From Platynereis dumerilii (taxonomy: Eukaryota; Annelida; Polychaeta; Phyllodocida; Nereididae), in the NCBI GenBank assembly GCA_026936325.1, contig JAPTHN010000141.1, forward strand, positions 62,001-126,000: a stretch of 64,000 bases of DNA, written 5' to 3'. Positions 22,401-34,400 of this stretch are shown here, piece after piece. The notes below the pieces were generated by a model. It saw only the letters and a program-made list of their open reading frames with translations. It was not told where the DNA came from and searched no databases. The translations under genes and the position numbers were made by a program. Positions within the stretch are counted from its first letter, which is position 1. Each line of letters starts with the position of its first letter.

Positions 22401-25400
22401 AGCACATCTATTGTCAGAAAAATGTGGCAATTTTTAGCAATAGGCAGGCAATATGGGTTAGTGCAGAGCACGTGAGGTCGTTCCCGTGATTTATGCCACC
22501 CCCTGTACTATATGCACTGTTTGAAGTGCAGGATTCCTGCATGTGCAGCCACAGTGTCAAAACGAGGGCAAATTGGCCAGGAGACGTGATGTCACAGACT
22601 TTGTAGAGAAAATGATCTAAAAATAGATCATGACACAACCAAACTCACTGCAGTGATTGAATAAAAAGCAACAAGTTCGCAACCATGTACTTCTGTTCTT
22701 TCTTAGTATGTTTGGTGGGTGTGTTTATTGAGTGTTTCCAATCTACCAGCTGTATATGTCCAGGTCTGTGTCTGATGTATTTTACGTTTTATTCTGATGG
22801 CTTTATTTAAAAGCAACAGAGCTGTAAACCTAGCTAGTTAAGCCAAAGATATCACCAAACTTGTGATGGTGATATTACACGCTTTTTAACATTGTTTAAT
22901 CAAACACCAAGAATACAGAATTATTTCTGACTGAGGATGTTTGTCATTGATAATTTTTTTTTCTGAAATTAAAGAACAGATAAATAATGTATTAAAGTAA
23001 ATAATCTCCAAAATCTCCTTAGATATCTTTTTGGTTTTTTGCTATGTTATTTTAGTTAGATACAGATATGCTGCTAAAGCCTATATTTTTAAAATTATTT
23101 TTTCATGCATGCCGAAATTCGTATTCTTGTCAGTATTCAAGATGCATAGAAAAAGAAAAATCATAAGTGTACATCTCTGGTTCACTTTGTTTTCATCAAG
23201 GCCTGTGTTCCAATAAAAAAAAAGTGATTTTTAATGTTCAGGTGCAAAGGTCAATCAAACGTCATTGACCAATATCAAAATCTTATTTGAGCAACCACAA
23301 GTCAGACACTTTGTTTGTCTGGAAAAGCTTAACTTGTAATTTGTTGTGCTCTGTTACAAATTAAATTGTTACATTGTCAGACAACAACAAGCTTGAAGGT
23401 CACTGACATAAAATGAGTTGTTAATCATTCGGGACGTCTGCAAACATTTATTGGTGATTGGCTTATTATGACAGTGGGAGGAGGAGTCTCTGGTTGGCAG
23501 CGGTTAATTCAACTTGTTCAACTTGTCACGGCCTCTTGACCACAATGTGACATTAGCTATGTGGATTATATTCCAAGTTAATGTTTCCTAAAAGTTGATT
23601 AAAAAATATCTAAATCTAACTGAAATACCAAGGGTTTCAAACTTGAAATGCATCGTCATTGCTGCCCGAGCTGCACTGTGAATCCAGAAACCTGGTCAAT
23701 TGCTGAAGAGACGTGATGTTACGGAATGAGCAAAGCAACTATCAATCTATAAATAGATCTTGACACAACGAGGCTTTTTTTTTTACAGAGACTTCTTGAA
23801 AGCTAAAGTATTTCTTGTTGAACCTTCCCTATCAGCATGCCTCGGTGGTCCAACGTGGGCCCGAAGCTGGTCCTTCGCTGCTGACATCGGACTGGCGCTG
23901 GGCCGACGTTAGACCGCCGACGCATGCTGATAGGGAATTTTCTTTAATACATTCAGAGGTAGATCTGCCATGAATATAGTTTTAAAAACAGCTCTGTTTT
24001 ATTTAGGGGTCGACCAGATGATCTTTGGGTGGGGGGAGGGGGGTCTATGGTTATTTGGTGAAAAAAAAAATTGTTTCCCACTTGACACTGAAAAAAAAAA
24101 GTTTTTTCAGCACATGGAAAAAAAAAAGTTTGTTTCCATAGAGTAGCTAGGGTAAAATTGGTCCCGGGGGTAAAGTTCATAGCCCCCCCCCAACTATCGT
24201 CTAGTACTGGTAGGCCCCTTAGAAAATGCTGCTCGGTCACGCTCAGGCGGACTGGGGGGGGGGTTATAAGACCTTAGAAGTTTGTGGGGTGTGAGGTATA
24301 TAATGCTCTTGTATGACTTTAAAACAGCAAGAATAGAAGTTAGGTCACCCGGACTAATCCCCCCCCCCCGACATTACTCCAATCTCCATGCCGCCACACA
24401 TCATGTATTTCAAAGCTGTGAATATGTTCATTTGGCTTTTTCCTTTCATCAACTTAAAAAAAAATAAAAAATTACCATGCCTGTAACTTCAGAAATTTCA
24501 CATCCCGTGAGCAGTAAAAATCAGCCTTTTTTCGCCTTTTAAACTGGTTACCATGGCAACCATTCAACACAAAAATGCAACTACCTGAAATTATCTAATT
24601 AAGTTAAAACCTACCTTTTGATACCAAATATGAACCATTATCCTAAAAATTGCAGAAAAGTGCCCTTCTCACCCATACTTCCCCTTAAAGTTTTTGTCAT
24701 TTTTGTTTGACTTTGAAAAATAAAAAGCTTGTTTTTGGCGCATAATTTTAAAACAACTAGAAAATTTTGGACTTAATTCACTTTTTATGAGAAAAGTTTC
24801 CAAACATGGTGACCCCAAAAAAGGGCAGGATTTTGCAACAAATCATCTCCTGTAGGATAACCACTGCACTTTTTTTTTTCAAATTACATGCAAAAGTTGA
24901 TGATTTGGTAGAGTCAGTTTATGCCAAGACATCTGATCTGGTGCATTTACCCAGTTTCTTAATATTGTCAAATAACTTCACCAAACTTGCGAAGCAATGG
25001 TGAGTTGACCTAAGACAGGGTAAAAGCAACATAGTAAGAAACTAGAGGTACAATTTAGAAGAAATTTGGATCACAGTCAATAAAATCGAGATTGTCTTTC
25101 AGGAGTCTTTTTGTAGAATGTAAAATGTAAATGGGTAAAATCGGGAGTCTAAAATCACATGGTTAAAAGCTTGGTCACACGATTTGTTCTGCAGAAACTG
25201 CATTTGCAGGAGGGACCACTCCACTTCGTCGCTAATCTTTTGAAGGTTTTAGCATCGGTAGCAGATCTACCTCCAGAGGGAGTGAGTTCCAGATTGTAGC
25301 CCCCAGACTTCTAAAAGAATGGAGACCATACTTGATAGTCCTGCTGTGTCTGCGTTCATAAGATGGGCCAGATCTGAGGTTGTAGGGTGTGGTTTTCAAG

Positions 25401-28400
25401 TTAAAACCATTCTTCCAAGAATGGTGGGGCTAGGTCGTGATGTATCTTGAAAACCTTGAGCGCTAGAGATCTCATCCTTGCTATTTCGAACGTCGGCATA
25501 TTGGCTCTGTTTAAGACCGGCTTCAAGATCTTGGTCAGGAACTACTGCCAAACTCACCACTTTCTAGCTTACACAAAATTTATTCCAATTTCAGCCTATC
25601 TATGTAAAATTTTCTCAGGAATTCAATTTTGAAGAAAAAAATGCACCCACTCTTTTATTTTGGAAGTTACACCCCTATTTGTAAAGCCCCCCTCAGTGGG
25701 GCGCGCTAGATACCCCCAAAATATTATAAAATGTTCTGTAGGTCTGTGGCTTCAGTACTAAAGCTGCACTAATACCACTAATAAATATACTTGAATTCTA
25801 TGATGATCCATAAAAAAATACGATGACTAGATGGGTATGAATTTTTTGTTTAAATGACAAACATTTTGTGGTGCTAAGTGGCGGTTTCTTATATTTCGCT
25901 AAGTATTCATTTCACAGGAATATTTTTTACACGATCCATCTCAGCAGAAAATAAGCTTCATTTTGAGTACCAACAACCTATATTTCCGAGAAGTTTAGCC
26001 CAAACCAAGGAATTACCGTTTTCAGAAATAAAATTCTAAATAACTTGCATTTTTTTATGGAGGCAGATATCGAAAATTTAACACAAACTAGTTTTAATGT
26101 AAATATTTGCGCATAACGAGTTTGACTTTCAGACCTGTATGACAAAAATTGACGAAATGCAAGTTATTTAGAAAAATGACATATTTTTTTCACACATCCA
26201 GAAGTGAAAAGCAGAGGCTTCATGTTTTGTATGTGTGAACCTAAACAGCAAAGCAAGGACTTTTTATGTAGTCTGTTGCCTTCGTCTGGTCCTTCTGGAC
26301 ACATTGCTATATAATTCATGTCCATAAACATCTCTATGACATTGAAAAAATAATAATCAAATAGGAGCTTCACCCCATTTTAATAAATTGTTTTTACTTT
26401 TGTCACTTGACTTTGTTTCAATATTCTGTTCAGAGACCCGCATATATTGGTGCAAATTACTAAAACTGGATGCCATTTTAAACTTTGGACAATAGGGAAC
26501 ATCATGGTACCTTCAATAATCATGAAACTTTGATATCTATCAAGAGAGAGACAGTCAAAATTTGATGTCTGAAAAATGTGTCACCAAAAATTAGCATTTT
26601 TCGCACGTTTTGTCACTTAAATTATGAGATACCGACTTGGACACCACTATAAAGACACTTAAAAGGTCACCATCGGAGAGAGTACATTTTTTTTACACAA
26701 GATAGAATATATTTTAAAATCTATGATAAGTTTTTGTGGCCTCAAGAATTTTTTCACACTTGTGGAAGTAACTCCTGACTAAGATCTTGAAGCCTGCCTT
26801 AACAGGATTCTGCAGTCTGACGAGTAGTCCGAGAAAATAAACTTTAGTGCCCTGTATTGGATGCGACGAAAGATTTGTAAAGCATGAGCTTGATATCTGT
26901 AGAAAAAGGGTAGGTTACCCTTTTAAGGCAATTTAATTGCCTTGAACTTTTCCGGAGGATTTCACCTATATGCACATTGAAATTTAAACAGTTATCCAGG
27001 CGTACGCCAAGCAGCTTTACAGAGGATTCTGTTTTGATGGTTGTTTGTTCCGTGATCTTGATTTCGGAGTGCTGGCTTTTCTTGGCTATCATTGCCTGGA
27101 ATTTGGCCGGATTGGCCTCCATTTAATTGACTTTACACCAATCTATAATTTCATGGGCTGCTGACACTAATTTACTGGAAAACTCATGCTGCTAAATACC
27201 TCGCACAAGAACAGTGTTGTCGTCAGCATAGTTGAAGAGGCTTCCATCGAAATTGTTCAAGAAGATATCGTTCATGAAAATGTTGAAAATAATTGGTTCC
27301 ATGATTGACCCTTGTGGGACTCCTTTCTTTCAGGAGGAACACAGAAGGCAATTAAAACAGCTGTGAAATGATAACAATTATGACAATTCTGGTTAAATTG
27401 ATGGTTAGAACTCATTAATATTGCCAAAACCTACTTATTCAGAGACGCACCCCCTGAACCTTAGAGACCGCCTTTAAGTTTTGTAAAGCAAAAATGTCAA
27501 ATCGCTTAGGCATGACTAAATAAGATTATGTCAAATTAGTCAATTGACAAGTTCCATCTGGCAGCTGCAAGAAGCAGGAATTAAACTATTTGACTCAGAT
27601 AAATGACTTCTTGAGGTACATTAGTCAACTGCTTATTACATAAGTCAGAAGTTGGCCATTTGACTAACTAATAGTAATTCTAGTTATAAGTTAGTCAATT
27701 GATTAACTACATTGGTTATTAAATAGTATGTGACCACTTTACAGTGCCTGATTACTGAACTACTGAACAGTTATTGACTTGACCCAACGCCATAAGGCTG
27801 TTAGAGAAATGAAATAAAGTGAAATAAATTCATTTTGTCTAGTAATTTTCAAGTGCTTAGTCTGATTCTATTGAGCCAAAGAACCTTAGCAGCTTTTGAG
27901 GACCCTGAAATACTGCTCTGCGGGAGTTTTCAGAAAACAAACCTTCTCCTTTTAAAGTATGAAACACGCGCTCCTTCCCCAACTTCGTACCTTCTAATCT
28001 TCCAACTTTGGTAAATTTTCCCTTTTAGCAGAATTTGACAAGATAGGACTGATGATTAGGTGGTCTCAATTTAGTCAAAGTGAATCACAGTCGTACCTTA
28101 AGTAGACTTGCAAAAATGACACTAACGATAGATTATTTTATTATATAATCTGCTTGCACTACTCCATTCTAATTTTGCATTATCCGGGCATTAATGAGCC
28201 ATTAAGCATACAAAAGCGCCCCCAGGTGTACGATCTGATATTAGAAATTAAAAATACAAGAAATATCAGAAGAAGAATAATAATAGTGTGAGAACGAAAA
28301 ACGCAACAATCATCTCATAAGGAAAGTCAAATTAATATTTATGAAACTTGAAAAATAATAATAACATTTTGTTGTACGCCATTACGTATATTATTTAGGG

Positions 28401-31400
28401 CTGGCATTGGGGGGAGGGCATTGTTTCATGACCCCCCCCCTCCCTCAGGCCCAAAATTAACATAGATATGATAGGGAAAGCCGTGGAGAGCCCCCCATTC
28501 ACCCCATGTAATGGCAACCCCCTCAGGCCTTTTCTAGATACACCCCTGCCCCCTATCTATCACAAACACCAACACTGCTTTGCCCACAATACCTACTCTG
28601 GGTGTGTGGTCAACCAGGCGACAGACAACCAGGTGACACCATACCACTACCAACTAGGCTACAGAAAATTTTAGAATCACTCACCACTTCCATCCAGGCG
28701 ACAGGCACTTCCATCCAGGCGACAAAGTACTTCCATCCAGGCGACAAACACTTCTAACCAGGCGACAAGCTTTTGCACTAGGCGACAAGCACTTTTAATT
28801 CACTGGGCGACCTGTTTTCAGTCCATTCTGCATTCAGAATTTCAGATTTCTCTCTGGCAGGATGTTGACAAAGTTTCTGCGATTCCACATTTAAAGCCAG
28901 GGGGCGTCGAGGGGCGTTTTGCATTTCTGTAGGTCTGGAAACACGGTTCTGGGCCAACGCCATCTCTGCTTGGGTGAAATAACATAATCTTTAGGGCATG
29001 GTTTTGGGGTGATTTGTGGCTTTGAAAAATCTAAAAAAATCTAAACATCTAGACTTAACCATAAGAAAACATGTTGAATACTTGAAATATTTTTATCAGG
29101 CCGATTTTTTGAGAAGTGACTGGAATAAGAACATGTCAACAAAAGTTCGGACATTGACTTTGTGTGCTTCGGACGCACTTTTGACATAGAAAGAATGGTC
29201 GTACAGAGCCGAAACTTAGCTCAAAATATAGGAAATTAAATTTCTGAAACGTTGGTACCACTTAGAAGGTGCTGCGTCCGATATTAAGCCCTGGCTTGGA
29301 ATTTATTCTTTGCGCAGATCACAACAGCAATTATGAATAAAAAATACTTTATTACATTGAAATATTGAGATTCAGGATCTTTTAAATATATTTTGAAAGT
29401 TAATTGATCAAGATAATTGAGATCTAAAGAGCTCTAAAATTATCCACAGGTGGCAGGGCTGCATGGCTCATGAGCGATAATCTGTCACCTGGCTTTTGGA
29501 GGTTTTTGTAGTCTGAAACAACTGGAATTAAAGTTTGTCGCCTAGACTCGGGAATGTGTGTCACCTAGTTGGTATGTCACTCAAAATATCTGTCACCTAG
29601 TTGGTACTTGTTGTCGCCTGGCTGGTCAAAACCTGTCACATGGCTGGTAGTGTTGTGTCGCCTGGATGGTTGTCGCCCAGTTGGTAGTGATGTCGCCTGG
29701 TTGTCTGTCGCCTGGTTGACTGGTAATCCCTACTCTGATAATAACTCTCACTTTAAATTCTATCGCAACACTTTCAACTTTATGCTTGGCCAGTTCCTCT
29801 TTACATGATATGCTTTTACTTCCTTCAACAATCTCTGGTCTTTTCTAGTTTAAATTAACCTCTCTTATCTTTCTATCTTCCAGATTTATGCACCTTTGGA
29901 GGCCATGCTGTGCACAGGGTATGTATTTCAATTTTTATTGTTATTATTTGGCTTATTATTACCTACTACACATTAACAACACTAATGAATAGCACTCCTG
30001 GACCTCATGGTTGCTTACATATAAGAAAAAGACAGAACAATCCTACACACTCTTACCATATAGTCGTGTCCTATATTTATTATTTCACCCCAGCTGATGT
30101 TTTCTCTAACCTCACCCAGGCTCTACTTACATTCCCCTGTCTTAGTGAGTAATTCTAGTGTTGCGCGGAGATACAAATCAATTGCTAGAAACTTTTTCTT
30201 TGTTTTGGTAGATTTGTGTCTATTCTTCTTCATACAGGGGAGGATCCAAGGGGGGGGGGGGTACTGGGGGCACGTACCCCCCCCCCTCTCAGTGCCTCCA
30301 AAGCTCAGTAGATCTATCTTGGAAATTCAATCAAATATAGGCCGATAGGCAAAATGCTTGTTGAATGTGAGCGATAGCAATTAATCATTGAACCAATGAA
30401 TAGATTGAAATCTGGGCTGATTGTCAATTCAGTCTAAAAGGGGGCACAATCTCGATGGCAGTTTTTCAAATGCATTCTCTTGATAATTGCAATTTAACTT
30501 CTTTTAGACATCACCAAGATACTTATACCATTGGAAAAAATAGCATGCAATGCATGCACCGTGTCCTCGAGCAATTTAATAACCCTTATAACTCAATGGG
30601 ATATGATCATTACATTAACACATCTCTATAAATTGTTAAAAGTTGCATTCTATCTATAGATCTATCAATCTACCTATCAATCTATCTATCTGTCTATCTA
30701 TGTGTCTATCTGTCTGTCTGTCTATCTTTAGTAATTGGCTGAAGTATAAATCTCAGGTTGTGGTGCACCCCACTTTGTCTCAGGGCGGAAGGGCCAAAGG
30801 GAAGAAGAAGAAGATGCTTCTCAGAAATCGTCTGCTGAGCAAGGAGGAATTTGGGGGATTAAAGTTAACTATTTAGAGCAGTGAGACATAAGATTAAAGC
30901 CAGGGCATCTAGTGCAACAGTGTAAACACTGGGCATCATAATGCCATCATAACTTTGGGTTGTTCTTGCATCTGTGAAATGCTTTTCGATCCACACCAAC
31001 TTTGATATGACAATCCCATTGATGACGACAAAGGGCCCGAGGCCCTGCTCTCGGACACAAAAACTGGTGTCTAACTGACAATATTGCATGTTAGCGCCCT
31101 GCTAAGGATTAACACTGTTTACAACAGCAAACAAACAATCAGATTATTGTTTATTTTGCTAAAATTATAAGTTAAAACAAATAATAGAAGAAGCATATGA
31201 TGTCTAAGTCAGTTAGACACCTCTTTGTCTGGTCCTAACATGCATTTTGGTCAGTTAGATCCCTCCCTCCGGTCGGGATCTAACTGACAAAAATGCATGT
31301 TAGAAGCCTCCAAATCGGTGTCTAACTAATACGCAAAAGGAACAGAAGTTTAATCAGCTGGTATGTTGTTTCCTAGGTGTGTGGTCAACCAGGCGACACC

Positions 31401-34400
31401 ATACCACTGCCAACTAGGCTACAAAAGTTTTGGAAAACACCAATCGCTTCAATCCAGGCGACGGACACTTCCATCCAGGCGACACAGTACTTCCATCCAG
31501 GCGACACAATACTTCCATCCAGGCGACAAACATTTCCATCCAGGCTACAAACAATGTCACTAGGTGACAAACACTTTTACTGGGCGACAAACACTTTTAA
31601 TTGACTGGGAGACAGTGCAGCCATGAAACAGGATGTTGATAATTTAAAGACCCCCTCGTGAAGTTCACGCCAGAGGGGGCGGATATAATAATAATAATAA
31701 TTTCATTCTTGTATAGCGCATTACATGGCATAACGTATCTCAATGCACTTTGACAACAAAATTACAAAGATAGTATGTATAAATAAAAACATAAACCACA
31801 TAAAATTATATACAATAACATAAACTAAAATAGTGAGTCTTGAGACCTTTTTTAAAATCAACAAAGTCTGTTTTCTCCGAAGATAGGGCAGCAACTCATT
31901 CCAAAGTTTAGGGCCTATTGTCAAAAATGCCCTATCACCGTAATTTTTCAAAGTTCTCGTTGATGGTCGAACAAGTATGATGGCGTCACTACTCCTGGGG
32001 TTACCTCGCCCCGAGGACTTGATTTTTATTAACTCCTTCAGACAAAAAGGAGCCACTGACCAGTGAACACATTTGAAAATAATACATACCAGTGATGGGC
32101 AGAATTCAATTCATGAATTGAATTAATTCGAATTAATTCAAAATTTAAAAAGTTGATGAATTGAATTGAATTAACCATGTTTGAAAAATGCAATGAATTG
32201 AATTGAATTGAATTGAGATAGGCAGTGAATTGAGGGTTTAATTCAATTCATTTTCAATTCAAACATTATATATATTATATCCATTATAGATCATCCCTCA
32301 TGAAAAAAAGCTCCAAAAGTGCCTAAAATGTGCATTTTGACATAGGGAATCCAAATATGTTTTAGAAATGGTGATACGACAATTGTTACCTACTTCAATT
32401 TTGGTTCAAAGTTTCAATGGTTTTTACCCCGCTGGCTATGTAATAGCCTACGGGGTACTGCAGTCCTCAACGTAACTGGTGGCTGGGGATTTCGTCAAGC
32501 ATAACTCACTTTGTGTTGCTCATATTTCATTCAAATTTTACCTGTTATCTTATTTTGTCATGCAGATGGGAATGACAAGTTTCCAGGCATTTCTAGCAAT
32601 TTTTTTTTTTTTTGAATGACTTGGTCTTTTTTTTTTTTCCAAAATACAGTGTGGCCGTCCGTGTGTCCGTCCGGCCGTCCGTGTGTCCGGCCGTCCGTGT
32701 GTCCGGCCGTCCGTGTGTCCGTCCGTCCGTCCGTGTCCGTCCGTGTCCGTCTGTCCGGCCGTCCGTGTGTCCGTTCGGCCGTCCGTGTGTCCGTCCGTCC
32801 GTGTGTCCTTACGTCCGTCCGTCCATCCGTCCGTCCATCCTTCTGTCCATGCGTCCGTGTGTCCGTGTCGGTGCGTCCGTGTCGGTGCGTCCGTGTCGGT
32901 GCGTCCGTGTCGGTGCGTCGTGTCCGTGTGGCCGTCTGTGTGTCCGTACGGCCGTCCGTGTGTCCGTACGTCTGTGTGTCCATACGTCCGTGTGTCCGTC
33001 CGTCCGTGTGTCCTTACGTCCGTCCGTCCGTTTCCGTCCGTGCGTCCGTGTCGGTGCGTCCGTGTTGGTCGGTCGATGCACAGTGCCTAGATTACTGTTT
33101 TTCCTATCCCAAAATACCAAATATGACCATAGTCATGCTATATTCTTGGTGTTATCTTGCTGGTACGTTTCTTACCGAGAAACTTTCTGCAGCCATTGCT
33201 CATTATTCACACAACCCTCACCACTGTGCATGCTCAAACTGACCTATTTCCCCCACCCCCCACATTCCTGAGAGATCCAATGGTGTTACATTGACCACCT
33301 GCTTTTGACACAAAGAAAAGACTTGAAAAGTTTTAAAATTAGCTTTTCTAATTCTTGACCCCAAAAAAAGTATTGAAAAGTTTTCAAATTCATGTCACTG
33401 TGACATTAGTGCACAGCAGCAGTCACAGTGATTCTTTACACATTGAATCAAACACTTCATAACACATAGGCCTATAGATAGAAGGCAGGGAGGGAGGGAT
33501 GGCTTTAATAAGTGGCTTAAAGTAGCATGAGGGGATGAATAATATTTCAGAAAAAGTCCCTTGAAAATCCAGTGCTATCCATAACTTCCATAGAATGGAC
33601 ATTTTCTCGGTAGTGTGTGAAATTTCAAGGTCACAAGATAAACTGAAGTCAATAAATTTGAGTTTAGAAGGTACCAAAAATCATTTTGGTGCGTACCGAA
33701 ATCTGACAGGAATGCTATTCTAGCTCTAGCCAATAGATTAGGGTCAACTACACAGATGCTGTTACAGTGAATTACAGGGCTGTGGTGGACTTAAAGACAT
33801 AAATTCAAACACTTTTCGGGTTTAAGCATCTACTTTTTCATTTTAGGAATGTATTTAGGTGAGGAAATGTATCTCCTCATGCCACTTTAAGTAATGAAGG
33901 GATGAAGGAATGCATCATTGTGGCACTGTCCATCATGTCCGTGCGTCCGTCCATCCGTCCGTCCGTGTGTCCGTCCGTCCGTGTGTCCGTCCGTGTGGCC
34001 GTCCGTGTGTCCGTGTCCGTCTGTCCGTGCGTCCATCCTTCTGTCCGTGCGTCCGTGTCCTTGCGTCCGTGGCGGTGCGTCTTGTCCGTGTGTCCGTCCG
34101 TCCATGTGGCCGTCCGTCCGTCCGTGTGGCCGTCCGTCCGTGTGGCCGTCCGGCCGTCCGTGTGTCGGTACGTCTGTGTGTCCGTAAGTCCGTGTGTCAG
34201 TCTAGCTGTGTGTCCTTACGTGCGTCCGTGTGTCCTTACGTGCGTCCGTGTGTCCTTACGTGCGTCCGTGTCGGTGCGTCCGTGTCGGTGCGTCCGTGTC
34301 GGTGCGTCCGTGTCGGTGCGTCCGTGTCGGTAGGCCGATGCACAGTGCCACAGTGATGCACAGTGCCACCATGATGCACAGGCTTCACATAGAGCCAGCG

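Noticed and set aside
22414-22638. Minus-strand 74-codon open frame
   Set aside because: Lies in an intron repeat shared with about 23.7 kb; not conserved as a frame there.
28680-28800. CRISPR-like regularly spaced direct repeats (CCAGGCGACA units)
   Set aside because: Units run into each other with no unique spacers, the same units occur inverted 0.8 kb away, and the genome is eukaryotic; they are fold-back transposon arms.
32558-33271. Several long overlapping open frames rich in Arg, Pro, Val, Ser, Cys, Thr, Asp
   Set aside because: They arise from stop-free tetranucleotide minisatellite units, read in all frames and on both strands. No domain, no splice borders.
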